From Megaustenia siamemsis (taxonomy: Eukaryota; Mollusca; Gastropoda; Stylommatophora; Ariophantidae), in contig JAVIAB010000102.1 of assembly GCA_032433765.1 (NCBI GenBank), positions 12,105,914 to 12,169,913 of the forward strand: a stretch of DNA of 64,000 nucleotides. The letters are read 5' to 3'. Position 1 is the first letter of the stretch. The number at the start of each line of letters is the position of its first letter. Shown here in pieces: positions 52,312 through 63,999 of the stretch. Made by a program: the position numbers and the translations under genes. The notes under the pieces are model-generated. The model was not told the DNA's origin and made no database searches. It worked only from the letters and a program-made list of their open reading frames with translations.

Positions 52312-53045
52312 TCATTATGTGCCATACCGGATGGCGTAGGCGATCATGTCCTTCCACAATCTTCTATCTACAGTACATCATATCAGTTCTGTTGTTGACT
52401 GTTTTCCATGCCATGACACCAAGCCATCCAGTATCTTCTCTCTTTGTCGTCCGCGATCTCTCTTTCCTTTTATTTTGCCTGTTGTAACCAAGTATTCCAA
52501 CTTTCCTCTTCTCATGATGTGCCCGAAAAATGTTGATTGTTTCTTTCTGATGTTTTTTATGAGCTCCCTTTTTGTGTTGGCCTCTTTGAGAATTTCTTCA
52601 TTGGTCCTTTTAACTGTCCAGGGAACTTTCAACATTCTTCTGAGAAATCCCATCTCTGTGGCCTCTAATCATCTTTTCATTTGTTTGTCTACTGTCCATG
52701 ATTCGCTTCCATAGGTCAGAATTGGTTCTATATAGCACCGATGAACTCTCTTTCTCACTTCTATTGACATATATTTGTTGCACAAGATATTTGTCATTTT
52801 CTGAAATGCTATTTTGGCTTGAGCTATTCTGCTTTTTATTTTTGTGATGTATATTCCATCTGATGTTATTATTATGCCCAAGTATTTGACGCGTTGCACT
52901 TGTTTCAGATTTGTTCTGTTTATTTTTATGCTGCATGATGGTGATGATTGTTTCTTTGATATGACCATTACTTCTGTTTTCTTACTATTTAGACTGAGAC
53001 CTTTATTATTTTGTATAATATTCACATACTTCACCAAAATCCTCT
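52312..53045 (-). mobile_element. LINE family D, thumb to 3' end (minus)
   Basis: The minus strand encodes 'KGLSLNSKKTEVMVISKKQS', 'LKQVQRVKYLGIIITSDGIY' and 'VHRCYIEPILTYGSESWTVD'. In another frame it encodes 'MGFLRRMLKVPWTVKRTNEE' and 'TFFGHIMRRGKLEYLV'. The 3' tail 'catcatcattatgtgccata' is at the left. A frameshift lies near 52655-52670. Confidence 0.9.
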
Positions 53046-53089
53046 AAAGAACTAAAGATTCTGGTATAAAAAATTCCCAGCTGAAGGTG

Positions 53090-53550
53090 AGTATCCTGGG
53101 TTGAGAAGCACAAAATATGGCAACTTTCTGAAGTGAGAAAACAAGAACATCTACATTTCTATGACCTCAAATGGAAACCAGAAGGTAAAAGAAAAGAGGC
53201 TGGTCTAGAGAAACACAAAAAGAACACTCAGGTTACTGCAAACCACAACACAACACAGAAATGCCCACTTAACTTCCTTTCAAGGGCAGATGACGAAGAG
53301 GTGTGATCCATTAGTTATTCGGTGAATGCAAATGAACGAACACTGAGACAAGAAGAAACAACAGAAGACATAAGCCCCCTTGCTGTGGTTGAGAGGCTCA
53401 CAGAGAATAGGGACTTATAGTGAGATATGATATGTGTCCTGTACAAGGCCTGACACTTAACAACAAAGATCACTGGACATGGACAGTCTAGAATTTCTGC
53501 CCTATGTGCTGTCTTCAACTTAAAAAGGACAACAGATAATATATATCTAA
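53090..53550 (+). mobile_element. LINE family R, 3' end, split by element H
   Basis: 'gaaggtaaaagaaaagaggc' (basic C-terminal block) leads to 'gaacactcagg', then an H piece at 53226-53345. R then resumes with 'gaagaaacaacagaagacat' and ends 'tttctgccctatgtgctgtc' and 'aaaaaggacaacagataat'. Confidence 0.65.
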
Positions 53551-54130
53551 AGACATATCTAAAGCTGCAGACTTTTGTTGAAGTGCTTCTTCACTTTTAT
53601 TAAGTGACTTTTTATATGAAAACATGTACTCTATGTTTCTACACCTAATATTTGTCTACATATGAATTTAAGAATAAGCTAATTCCTCTTTGAGCAAATC
53701 AGTAAACCCAGTCTACAAAATATGAGCAAAAGTAAACAATTGGTTATCATTCCAAAAACTGGCATCATATACAAAACAAAAACATTAAAATTTAGAAAGA
53801 GATAATTTATTGTGCTAAAAGACTATAACTATAAGAATGAATTATGGTGGAAGGTTCCTTAAGAGAGGCTGGGATTGGTAATGTGATTTGTGAACTGACT
53901 ACATGGTCTAACGGCTATTGGTTCATTTTATATTGGAGACTTTTAAGTCAACTCTGCTGTAAGATAAGCAAACATTTATTACAAGGGAAACTCCGAGGCT
54001 AGAGCTGTTTTGTGAATGTTTCCAAGTGTTATACAATACTTGTGTAATTTATATAGCTGTAAAATATAAGGGTACCTGACTAACATTTTTGATTAACAGC
54101 AGGGAAGAGCACCGGCTCTTTAACACATTT
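53551..54130. other. AT-rich intergenic sequence
   Basis: Nothing recognised. Confidence 0.35.
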
Positions 54131-54132
54131 GA

Positions 54133-54345
54133 AGCCTGGGGAAACATCAGGATACAGAAAAGGAGGAAGACCTAGAGAGGGACTGGAAAGAACACTCATA
54201 AGAAAGGCAATTTTGGCAGGCATAGACTCATTGGATAAGATCTAACATCTCGCTCAGAATAAAAATGAATGGCCAAAAAAAAACACTATGAGTCCTATGT
54301 GATGTCTAGTGGCACTAGAAGAATCAACATCATGATTATTCTACT
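54133..54345 (+). mobile_element. LINE family L, 3' end, second copy
   Basis: 'aaacatcaggatacagaaaa', 'gaacactcataagaaaggca' and 'tgtctagtggcactagaaga' match 38808-39000. Confidence 0.72.
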
Positions 54346-54639
54346 CTATCCATGGAACCAGTTTCATTGCAGTCAGGAATCACCTATATCTGCTCCACTG
54401 CTTGTCACAGCATTTTCCAAAATGCATCAGTAAATTCTGTTGACAAGGTCGCTCCGTGCGGGTTTTACTCGACTGCACAGGTAACTATTTTAAATCTCCT
54501 CAGTCACCTCTTATGACATGCGTGGCAAATAACAGCAGCTCTATTCTTTTCTCCCCTCTCTGTTGGGCCCTGGTAGCCACATGGGGTAGTTCAAGAAGTA
54601 AACCAACAAAACAGTCAGTGATTGACATTTCTTGTGGCA

Positions 54640-54740
54640 TTTTGTAGTGAAATGTAGTGAATGCATCAGAAATGTTTAAGTGCATCAGAAATGTAGTGAG
54701 TGCATCAGAAATGTAGTGAATGCATCAGAAATGTAGCACA
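54640..54740. repeat. 20-25-bp repeat 'gtagtgaatgcatcagaaat'
   Basis: About four partial units with the shared block 'gcatcagaaatg'. Confidence 0.75.
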
Positions 54741-54784
54741 GATAAGCTAAGAAGACCCCACACTTTCATTGCCATTTGACTTAG

Positions 54785-54917
54785 TATGATCTACTGTGAT
54801 ATGATATAGCATGATCTGGCGTGATCTAGTATGACCTAGAGTGATCTAGCTTAATCTAACGTGACCTAGCATGATCTAATATGATCTACCATGATCTAGC
54901 GGGATGTAGCATGATCT
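54785..54917. repeat. Irregular 'atgatctagc' repeat
   Basis: About a dozen 10-12-bp units such as 'tatgatctagcatgatctaa', strongly variable. Confidence 0.75.
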
Positions 54918-55035
54918 TGCTGTCTACTAGTGCTTCTAATATTCCATCTATCCATTTTTTTCACGTCAACCACTGAGTCTGGTATTCTCACAACGCTTGT
55001 TGAAGGCTCATTGTGTTGTGTTTTGATTTTGGTGT
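54918..55035 (-). mobile_element. LINE family C-like fragment (minus)
   Basis: 'agtgcttctaatattccatc' and 'ctcattgtgttgtgttttga' match the C region at 8270-8370 and 58640-58745. Confidence 0.7.
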
Positions 55036-55149
55036 AGCTACTTAATACCATTTTATGTTTATTTTCCTTGAGATGTTGGTTCACAAATCTTCCCTAGTTC
55101 TCCCACCGCTCTCTTGAATTTAGGCAACGTCCCTCTTGACTTGATGAGG

Positions 55150-55388
55150 GTGAATCTAACCAAAGGTGGATCTAACCAAAGGTGAATCTAACCAAAAGTG
55201 AATCTAGCCAAAGGTGAATCTAACCAAAGGTGAATCTAAGCAAAGGTGAATCTAACAAAGGTGAATCTAATCAAATGTGAATCTAACCAAAGGTGAATCT
55301 AGCCAAAGGTGAATCTAACCAAATGTGAATCTAAAAAAGATGGATCTAACCAAAGGTGAATCTAACTGAAGGTGAATCTAACCCAAAC
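55150..55388. repeat. 16-bp minisatellite, about 15 units
   Basis: The unit is 'ggtgaatctaaccaaa', with a/g/t changes. Confidence 0.94.
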
Positions 55389-55486
55389 TCAGAGAAGTAG
55401 ATAGTTAATGAAAGCAAATAAATATTTACAAATGGGTTGAGTGAAGAAAACAAAATGATGAATCACTGAGTTATCAAGTCAAAACG

Positions 55487-55592
55487 TTACAACTATTATA
55501 TTACTCTCATTACATTACAACTATTATATTACTCTCATTACATTACAACTATTATATTACTCTCATTACATTACAACTATTATATTACTCAT
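55487..55592. repeat. 28-bp tandem repeat, about four units
   Basis: The unit is 'acaactattatattactctc' + 'attacatt', nearly perfect. Confidence 0.94.
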
Positions 55593-56690
55593 CCCAACAG
55601 GGAAGATATACTACAAGTGCTTTATTTTTCAGGCAGATTGAAACTTTGAACATAAATCTACGGCTAGAAAACAAGACTGCGGCTAGTGATAAACTCAAAG
55701 TATTTTATTTTTGGTTAAAAATAAAATAGCTGGCTCCTGTGTGAACATTAAGTAATTGGCACCTTATATTTTCCAGTCTTTCCTTCTGGAGCAACCTACC
55801 CTTGTAGGCACCCTACTTTCATTCTTAACAAGAGGAGGGTGAAAGAAACTAGTTTCTTCTGAAAATTACCACCTTAATTTTAAATTACACATACTACTTT
55901 CTAGAGGCATACTCTAGAACCAGAAATGTTAAAGTTAATCACAATAAGATCATATCATGAACCGCTCTAAAACTAGAAATTTGCTTTACAGTTACATTAA
56001 CAGGTCATCTATAACTGAATCTTATGTTCGCACTACAAAATGTTATTTACATAAAAATTAAAACAATTATTTATGTGTCCACCACAATGTATCAATACTG
56101 AGTGTGAACATTTACGAGTTTACAGAAAAGGCAAACTCTCATTTGTTGAAAGTCAAGAAGTTTGAAAACACACGTAACAATAATGTGAAAGTCTAGGTCC
56201 TAATTCATACTCTACTAATGTCCAATGGACAAGCTATGAAGAATCACACAAATAGCCATATCAAGATATGTTGATTGCAACATACAGAAAACTAACAATC
56301 GTGTATTTCTATGGAATTTCACAAAGACATAAATGTCCAACAAATTATTGATACAAAATACAACATAACCATGTACATTAAACATGATCTGAACTTAATT
56401 ATGAGGTGGATACAATCTGATGAGAAATTGGTACTATTTTTTTCATGATCAGTGATGATCTTCAGTGTTACGGCAGTGAGAATTTTAAACTGCTGGCAGA
56501 TTAAAAGAAGCTGCACAGGTTTGTGCAAGTAGAGCTAATCTCATAGCATATAATTATGTAAAGAATTGTTTTAACTTCACAGTACTAGGCTGCAGTCCTT
56601 GGGCATGAGAGGGCCAGTGCTCATAATCACTTTCACTACTGAATAAATAATCAACATTATGGTACTCCAGTATGTAGGCTATGCATTTAT
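55593..56690. other. AT-rich intergenic kilobase
   Basis: No exon, tRNA or named repeat recognised on either strand. Confidence 0.4.
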
Positions 56691-57192
56691 AGTAGTCTCC
56701 GTCAGTCATAGTTGACTATGGATTTTTCAGCGCCCCTAGAAATGTTATTTTTCCCTTTCTTTTCTTTCGCCGCGTAATCTCTTGCTCTATGAATCTGTTT
56801 GCTTCTTCTTTGAGGTGAACCTTTAGAGTGTGTTTCCAGAGATTTCGGTCTGCAGCTATGTCTTCCCATGCTGCAGGGTTTATGTTCAGATTCTTCATGT
56901 CACGTTTACACACATCTACAAATCGAAGATTTGGGCGCCCCCTAGTTCTTTTACCATATGCCAGTTGTCCGTAGAGTATATCTTTTGGTACGCGGCCATC
57001 TTTCATACGGTGTACATGGCCAAGCCAGCGTAACCTACGTTGTTTGAGCAGCGTGTAGATATTCGGTAGGCCTGTGCGAGTCAGGACCTCCACGTTTGTC
57101 ACTTTATCCTTCCAGGTGATACCAAGAATACGGCGTAGACATCGCATATGGAATGCATTTAGCCTCCTCTCCTGCTTTACATAGGTTGTCCA
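56691..57192 (-). mobile_element. LINE family F, C-terminal part with intact frame (minus)
   Basis: The minus strand encodes 'MRCLRRILGITWKDKVTNVE', 'LPNIYTLLKQRRLRWLGHVH', 'RMKDGRVPKDILYGQL' and 'GKRTRGRPNLRFVDVCKRDM', ending about 'FLGALKNP' and a stop. This C-terminus is widespread in jockey/CR1-like animal LINEs. The 3' end is 'gactgacggagactacta'. Truncation coincides with the (TA)n run at 57197. Confidence 0.9.
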
Positions 57193-57194
57193 AG

Positions 57195-57196
<2 letters not shown>

Positions 57197-57283
<87 letters not shown>
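57197..57283. repeat. (TA)n microsatellite
   Basis: About 43 TA units between LINE F and repeat J. Confidence 0.97.
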
Positions 57284-57284
<1 letters not shown>

Positions 57285-57314
57285 GTATGTGCATATACAC
57301 ACATCAATATGGAC

Positions 57315-57725
57315 TTCCGGTCAATGTAGCAGATAGGTGGAAAGGAACCATTGAGGCACTGTATGAAATGCAGTTTCCTTATATTCCAAGTCCGGCTTGC
57401 TGCCGGAGCCACTGATATTAGTGCTCTGTGCACACTGTGAGCTGTGTGTTTCATCTGGATGGTGTTTCTATATTCAGATTGCTTACGATGAATAATACTA
57501 TTGTATGATGAAGGACAGGTAGTTGCGTTCACTGTCAGTGCTAATATGTCTTAAGTCTTTTGACATGTGCTGTGTTTACTATGATGGGGACTGCAGCTGC
57601 CTTTCTTTGTTTGGATATTCTATGATATGTTAATTCGGATGATTCCACTGGCACAGGCAGTTGAACAATTATGGATTTCCATTTGTTTGTAGTGATACCA
57701 GGGCTTTTAAATAACTATAACTTTA
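57315..57725 (+). mobile_element. Dispersed repeat J, copy 2
   Basis: It has 'ggacttccggtcaatgtagc', 'aagtccggcttgctgccgga', 'ctgtgcacactgtgagctgt' and 'tgatgaaggacagg', the same order and strand as 20787-21215. Class unknown. Confidence 0.62.
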
Positions 57726-57879
57726 ACACACCCAAATACACGAGCGTGTTCAAACAAAATCTGCCCAAGCTGTAGCAAGTGGCCATTCGTAATAAGCATA
57801 CACCAATGTATAATTGTGTATGTGTTCAACCTCCACATAGTATTCATTTGTTTCGCGGCAGACCATTGGAAAAATGTGT

Positions 57880-58215
57880 GGTGTGATACAGAATCTGTCC
57901 AAAGTCGATCTGTGAACAGTGATTCAATTATTAATAGACAAAGGATGTTGGCCTGTCATCGTTCATCACCAAATGCAAGCAGTTTATGGTGACAAAAAGT
58001 GTCTCTAAGACTACAGTTAAGGACTGGGTATAAATGCTTTCGCATGGTGTGATTCTGTCGCATAACAATGCCCATCCACTTGTCGTGAACATTGTGCAGA
58101 TTACAGTAGCAAGGAAATGGTGGGAGGGTCTACAACACTCACCCTACAGCCCCAATTGGTCACCATGTGACCTTCATTTGTTCAAACCCTTAAAGAAATC
58201 TCCAAAAGATCAATA
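57880..58215 (+). pseudogene. Decayed mariner-type transposase
   Basis: 'QMQAVYGDKKCL' (57970 region) resembles the helix-turn-helix part of mariner transposases. After a large internal deletion, 'GVILSHNNAHPLVVNIVQ' and 'WWEGLQHSPYSPNWSPCDLH' + 'LFKPLKK' match the segments around the second and third catalytic aspartates. The second Asp is Asn here (AAC at 58064-58066), while the third is retained ('SPCDLHLF'). Stops interrupt the frame. The fossil lacks the first catalytic Asp region, and inverted termini were not found. Confidence 0.7.
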
Positions 58216-58261
58216 ATTTAACTCCAAGTAGATGTCATGCTCTCAGTGACAAAAAGGTTAA

Positions 58262-59205
58262 ATCTTCTTCTTTTTCTTCTTTCCTTCCTCATCTGCCTTT
58301 CAGCGCTGAAAAAAGTAAAAGTAAAGTAACCCTGTCATGCCAAGTGGTGTATAGGGAATATGGTGTTAGTGACCATAAATTTTACAGACCTTCGGCACAT
58401 GATTTTTGGGGTAATGTGGTCGGTATTATGCCCATGTCGCTTTACTTTCCCAGAAAAAAATCCGGTACCCATTAAAAGCTGGGTGAACCCGGAAGCCATT
58501 GGTTGGGATTGAATCCTACCTCTTGTCCTTTTAGTCCAGTTCACTAACCACTGAGCTATCGCGGCTCCCCTTTCAGCGCTGAGGGGAGATATAATTTGCT
58601 GTCTTTTGCTCTTCTGTTTGCCTCTGCTGCTATTATGTTTCCTAGTGTTTCTAATATTCTGTCAATCCATCTTTTTCATGGTCAGACCTTGGGTCTGGTG
58701 TTCTCATAATGTTTATTGCAGACTCATTGTGTTGTGTTTTGATCTTTCTGCCTTGTCACGTGGTCAAACCATTTTATCTATTGTTTCTTTATATATTATA
58801 TGGTGGGGATTATTCGTAGCTTTTTTCTCAGTTCTTCATTTCTGATCTTATCTCTCAGACTGTTTCCTGTCATTCGTCTAACACATTTAATCCCAGAAAC
58901 GGTTATTTTTCTTATTGTTCTAGCATCTAGGGTTCAGGACTGACATTGGTAGCACAACGTTGGGATGAAGATTGTATTGTAGAATGCCCATTTTGCCTCT
59001 AGAGTTATTTCCTTGTTGGACAAGAGTGGTGATAGCTGTCCAATGATTTGACAAGCTTTGTTGCATCTTGATTCTATCTCTGCTGTCTGTGAATTGTCGT
59101 TAGTCACTAAACTTCCTAGGTATTTAAATTCCTCTACTTGTTTTAGTTGATTACCATCTATAGTTATGTTGATGTTCTGTTTCTCTTTTGTGTTATTCAT
59201 GAAAA
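58262..59205 (-). mobile_element. LINE family C, thumb to 3' end (minus), carrying SINE1
   Basis: The minus strand encodes 'LKQVEEFKYLGSLVTNDNSQ', 'IESRCNKACQIIGQLSPLLS' and 'ALYNTIFIPTLCYQC'-type sequence (here WAFYN). Decayed C-terminal parts follow, down to the AAGAAG tail at 58262-58280. Interrupted by SINE1 at 58310-58568. Confidence 0.87.
58310..58568 (-). mobile_element. SINE1 inserted in LINE C (minus)
   Basis: It is 259 bp, with the target duplication 'cctttcagcgctga' at 58296-58309 and 58569-58582. Confidence 0.92.
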
Positions 59206-59349
59206 CGTTCAACAAGCAAGCAAAATTATTCTTCTCAGACGGCATCCGCCATCTACCCAAACAGTGGAACGTGTATGTTGTAATCTACTAATATACCCTA
59301 AATATGTTTGTTATAAAGGCACTGGAACGACGCGCCTTGACATATATAT

Positions 59350-59618
59350 ATATGCATTTCTTCTTCTTCTACCTTTCAGCTCCCTGTGGAGCATAGTTCT
59401 TCAATAAACACTTTCAAAGCCATTCTGTTTCTTGCCATTCTATTAAGATTATTCCATGTCTTCCCCATCATCTTCATATCTGCTTCCCTCTATCTTCTCC
59501 AAGAATATTCTGGTCTTCCTCTTTGTCTATTTCCTTAGGGATTCCAAAAAAGGGTCTGTTGTGTCATACTATCAGTTTGTTTCCGCAGTGTGTGTCCTAT
59601 CCAGCTCCATCCGAACAT
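59350..59618 (-). mobile_element. LINE family B, 3' end (minus)
   Basis: 'cttcttcttctacctttcag' (inverted AGAAG tail), 'ttgccattctattaagatta' and 'gggattccaaaaaagggtct' match the C-terminal coding end of 36780-37020. Diverged, with stops. Confidence 0.83.
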
Positions 59619-59984
59619 ATCAGACTACATATTTATTTTCTTCCTCTTCTTGAAGCCCTTTATTACCAATGGGTCATACTTTATTCGATGATGAGTTATT
59701 TATAGAAATTAATTAAAAATTAATCAAATTAAAACTTAAACTTAATTTGAAAACATATTTGGTAAAAAAATAAAATGTATATGAAATTAATTTTACTGTA
59801 ATGCCAACAATGTGCATTACAATTCTGCATTGCAGTAGTTTAAGAATGCATTTTAAGATGGAGAAACGAGCAGCTAAACTGTTAGTAGACCTATCCCTCA
59901 GCATTGAGAGTATGGTTTCAATACTTACCAGGTTCAAGTCTGCTTCACGCAGGGGTAATATAAATCTCAAGTATAACAATCCAT
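59619..59984. other. AT-rich intergenic sequence
   Basis: Nothing recognised. Confidence 0.35.
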
Positions 59985-60192
59985 AGCATCTGAATGGGCA
60001 AGTTGTCATTACTTCTCATCTTTAATTGGGCAAGTGACCATTACTTCTCATCTTTAACTGGGCAAATGGTTATTACTTCTCACCTTTAATTGGGCAAGTG
60101 GTCATTACTTCTCATCTTTAAGTGGGAAAGTTTTCATTACTTCTCACCTTTAATTGGGTAGGTGGTCGTTACTTCTCATCTTTAAACAAAAT
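59985..60192. repeat. 32-bp minisatellite, about 6 units
   Basis: The unit is 'tttaattgggcaagtggtca' + 'ttacttctcatc', with moderate variation. Confidence 0.93.
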
Positions 60193-60480
60193 TACTCTAA
60201 CAGATTCCCCAAATGGACAAGCAAAAATAAGCATTTAAAGAAAATTGTTTAAACCAATAGCTGTTGTTATCTACCTGGCCTGACTAACTTGTCATTTCAA
60301 AGTTTTTATTCTTATTTGTTTTGTAAATCCAGGACATGGATTCATGGTATTGGCAGTAAACAATACACACAAACCCCAACCTGTTTTGAAAGGAAACACA
60401 TTTTTAAAAAGGATAAATCACACAAATTCCATGTAACAAATATCTATGAGATTTAATAACAAATTAAAAAAACAAATTCA
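60193..60480. other. AT-rich intergenic sequence
   Basis: Nothing recognised. Confidence 0.35.
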
Positions 60481-60747
60481 ACTTCTTCTCCTTCTTCTAT
60501 CCTTCCTTTGCTGCCGTTGGCGTCGAGGGGAGAAACAATCTGCAATTCTTTGCTCTTCTGTTGGCCTCTTCTGATGTTATTCCTCCTAGTGACTCTAGTA
60601 TTCCCTTTATCCATCTCTTTCTCGGTCTTCCTCTTAATCTGGCGTTTTCGTAACGTTTGTTTATGGCTCTTTGAGTCATTGTTAGTTCTTTTTGTCTTGT
60701 TATGTGGCCGAACCAATTTATCTGTTGTTTCTTTATGCGATTGTTTC
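60481..60747 (-). mobile_element. LINE family C, 3' end (minus)
   Basis: The minus strand encodes 'MTQRAINKRYENARLRGRPR' and 'KRWIKGILESLGGITSEEAN', nearly identical to 8801-9020. The AAGAAG tail is at 60481-60500. It is a young copy. Confidence 0.9.
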
Positions 60748-61024
60748 TCCATTATTTTGGCTTTGAGCACTGTTTTCAACTTTGAATGCACTATAAAAGA
60801 ATCATATAAAAGAATCAGACTAAAATGTGTCTGTCTGATCATTTAGTTCCTTTTGGTGCATTTAGACACAGACAAAATAGGTTTTTCATGAACTTTCTTC
60901 TTTCTTCCTTGTTGTGTGTTAGCATCTAGAGCAGTTTGAAAACAACACCTGTCCAGCTTCTTATATCAACAATCCATTTTCCGCTTTGTCTACTACTGTC
61001 TTCCAAAGATGAATGATTAGTTCT

Positions 61025-61985
61025 AAATCTATTTATTGTCCTTTTTTTGTGCCGAAGATGGTGCATAGGGCAGAAATTGTAAACTTTATGTGTCCGACAA
61101 TCTTTGTTAGCGATCATCAGAACTTGTACAAGACCCTATTGTAGACATCACAAATCTCTGTTCTGGGCAAGTTGTACAATCTCAGCGAAGGAATAAATGC
61201 CTGCTGTTGTTGCCTCCAGCCTCAGTGTTCTTATTAGTATCTCTCTATGTTGGCCTCTTTTTCATTAACCCATTAGCTCCCATTTGTGAGTTTGTTTTGA
61301 AACTCTCTTGTGTCTATTCTCATCACATGGCAACCATATGATCACCTTCTCTTGATTATATAGATGATATTTTTGGAAGCTTTGTCATTTTTCTTATTTC
61401 TGCACTAGTCTTAAATTCAGTCCATGATATACAAAGTATTTTCATGAGGCGTTTGTTTTCAAATGTATCCGATTTATTTTCTCTTTCTTTAGTTGTTTTC
61501 CATTCTCACAAGTAATGTATTTGACTTGAAAATCCTGAGCTTTGATTTGGTACTTAGTAATCTTGCATTTCATATTTTATCAACATTTTTGAAAGTCATT
61601 GTTGCCTTCCTTATTCTAATTTCTTTCTTTATGTCTCCTTCTTCATCTATGCAGTTTTCAAGACATACAAAGAGAACTACTTCTTCCACATGTTGTTAAT
61701 GGTTGTGTCTATCTTCTCTTTCTAATTGCAGATGAGACCATTGGTTGCATGGCCATTTCTCTTATCTCTATATTAAGTCTTGAATTCATTCCTTTGTACA
61801 CAGAGTATTCTTCTTAGGCATTTGTCTTCAAAAGCATTAATTTTTTCTCAATCTCTTTTGTTGTTTTCCAGCGTTCACATTCATAGATAAGGGTTAATAA
61901 TACATTTTAGCTCAATATTTTAAGTTTAGTTTCGCTGCTTAGTACTTTTGATTCAAATACACCACAGTATTATTTAAAAAAAAAA
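61025..61985 (-). mobile_element. LINE family R, long decayed copy (minus)
   Basis: 'tttattgtcctttttttgtg' and 'ggtgcatagggcagaaattg' are the 3' end. Upstream are blocks of the thumb region, 'tcttcatctatgcagttttc' and 'tttgaaagtcattgttgcct', similar in plan to LINE A ('RSLEKL', 'DREGD' region). A partly duplicated 'cattcttcttaggcatttgt'-type block occurs after 61720. No open frame. Confidence 0.6.
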
Positions 61986-61989
61986 AAAA

Positions 61990-62212
61990 AATCTCACAGT
62001 GACTGAGTTGTTAGTACGAACACTAACACCCAGAAGGGTCCAAATTCAATTCTCAGGTGGACTGATATGGTTTATCTGCCTTTGAAAATGGGTACCAAAG
62101 ATTTCTTTTGTGGGAAAGTAGAGTGACTTAGTGTGCTATCGCCCATATCACCCACTAAATGGACTGTTGGCTATTAATAAAAACTGGGAACATTTCCCAT
62201 ACACCTTAAGGG
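61990..62212 (+). mobile_element. SINE1-related tRNA-like element, decayed
   Basis: 'gtgactgagttgttagtacg' (A-box-like) and 'gtccaaattcaattctcagg' (B-box-like) are followed by 'tttgaaaatgggtaccaaag' and 'tgtgggaaagtagagtga'. These echo the SINE1 body 'aaatgggtaccggat' and 'gggaaagtaaagca'. Confidence 0.5.
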
Positions 62213-63165
62213 GAAGGGGAACACTGTATATTTGAATATGGAAAAAAACATAAGAAACAGGAATGATTTGGATAGTTGCTTGCCCATACAGTTTCCCCCC
62301 CGGTTGAATATTACAAATACATCACATAATTTAAAAAAAAAAACTTTTTCAAAATAAAATAACACAAAAAACATACAATTCAACTAATTAATACAAAAAA
62401 ATTAAAATTATTACAATCACAAATAAGTCCTTTAATAAATTTGTAATAATATCAAAGGGAAAAATAAAATTTAAGGTTCTCTTGTCACGTCTCGTCTGGC
62501 AAAAAAAAATATTTAATGCTTTGGACAACAACAACAAAGCAAGAGTTAAGAGTGTTTATATAACTTGTCCGTAACACTACATAGACAGTACAAATATAAA
62601 TGTTAATGAGAAGTGTAGTAAAACTATATTGTTGCAAAGAGTAATGACAGGAAACTCATTACACAGAGTTTCTCAGTAGGAGGCAATCTGATCATCAGAA
62701 GGGGTGGTCTCCCGTTATTAACAAATGTTTCTGGCCTTTAGCTTCTTGGCACTCTGGGGAAGGGGGGAGCCAACTGGGTTATGACTCCCATGTGTTGACC
62801 TGCTAAAACTATAAAATGGTAATATTTTATTTTTACAGCAACGACTTCCTAATTTACAGAAATATTTCAGGTGGCCAGATTTTTTAACATGTAACTTCAC
62901 AATAAAAATTAATTGTCATGAAATGAACGTTAACTAAAATTAGAATGAACACAATCTAACTTAAGTAAGCAGCCACCAACTTCTCCAAAAATTCAGGCTT
63001 ACATAACTTTTGAACACTTGGCTGTAAATTTGTACAGTACTCTAAAAAGCAGAGGAAGATAAACAGTCAGTATACCTGGTCATCAAACTTTATAACTGCA
63101 GAGAAATATTAAACCAGGCCTCAAAGACCAATAAGCTATTAACCACTATAGAACTACCTTTGCAA
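62213..63165. other. AT-rich sequence, possible 3' region of a minus-strand gene
   Basis: No named repeat is found. It would fit an intergenic or long 3' UTR for the weak exon candidate at 63901-63999, but there is no direct support. Confidence 0.3.
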
Positions 63166-63184
63166 TTTGGCTGATAAGCTTGCA

Positions 63185-63240
63185 TCTTCACTCTCAGAAG
63201 CTAGACACTAATACTGGTGAACGAAAGATAGATAGACACT
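63185..63240 (+). mobile_element. LINE family G tail remnant
   Basis: 'actggtgaacgaaagatagatagac'-type end, comparable with 'cgggcgaacgaaagataga' at 3268-3286. Only the extreme 3' end is present. Confidence 0.5.
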
Positions 63241-63289
63241 TACACTATATTCCTTATAAGCAGATGCAAGATGTGACGTTTATTCTTTC

Positions 63290-63472
63290 CTTCTCTCTCT
63301 CTCTCTCCCTCCCTCTTTCTTTCTTTCTTTTACAAATATTTATTCTAATCCTAATCAATCAATCAATCTCCTTTCTCTATCCCCCCTCTCTCTCTCCTCT
63401 CTCTCTCATCTGTCTCTCTCTCTCTCTCTTTTCCTCTCCCCTCTCTCTCTCTCTTTCTTTTTTTCTATCACA
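63290..63472. repeat. CT-rich low-complexity tract
   Basis: Interrupted (CT)n and (CCCT) runs, with a short 'aatcaatcaatcaatc' run inside. Confidence 0.95.
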
Positions 63473-63479
63473 AAATATT

Positions 63480-63895
63480 TAGTCTAAATGTCCCTACCCC
63501 TTTCCAAAAACAAACAAGTCTAAAATGTTTATCGTCCACATTTACATATAATCAGTCTAAAATATCTCATCCATCAACCTTCACAAAACTCTAATGTCTA
63601 AAATATATATCACTCTATCACTCATCTCCACAAAATTATAGCCTAAAATACTCTTTAATCCCATCACACATATTAAGTCAAATGATTAACAGAGTAAAAA
63701 TTTGTAAAGGTGGGACATTACATATGTGCTACCAAATTAATGACAATTCAGAAGCACACATGCTGTCTAGCCTATTTGGAGACAGTTGAAATCAATTTGG
63801 AAAATCAGCACAAGAAATGTCTGGCAAAAAGTGCAGCATTTTAAATCAAACAAATGGATAGACAGACAAATCTGTGAATTGTATTGATGTCTTTT
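63480..63895. other. AT-rich sequence, nothing recognised
   Basis: No repeat family or exon recognised. Confidence 0.35.
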
Positions 63896-63900
63896 CAAGG

Positions 63901-63999
63901 TCAGCTAGGCTGAAACTCCATGCTTGGTGACCGTATGATTGTCTTGTAGCAGGGCTTGCAGACTGGAACTGGTCGGCGGTGGTAATGACCTGGTAAGGG
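63901..63999 (-). CDS. Possible terminal exon of an unidentified gene (minus, partial)
   Basis: The last 100 bases are visibly richer in G and C than the flanks. On the minus strand one frame reads 'PGHYHRRPVPVCKPCYKTII' and 12 more codons to a TGA at 63901-63903. The 'CKPC' pair is compatible with a zinc-binding or disulfide motif. A second minus frame is also open, so frame choice is uncertain. No acceptor is visible because the window ends. The gene is not recognised. Confidence 0.22.
   Translation of the reverse strand, partial: PLPGHYHRRPVPVCKPCYKTIIRSPSMEFQPS

Noticed and set aside
63290..63472. Polypyrimidine tract of a splice acceptor or promoter GAGA element
   Set aside because: It is a long CT-rich low-complexity run without an adjacent exon on either strand.
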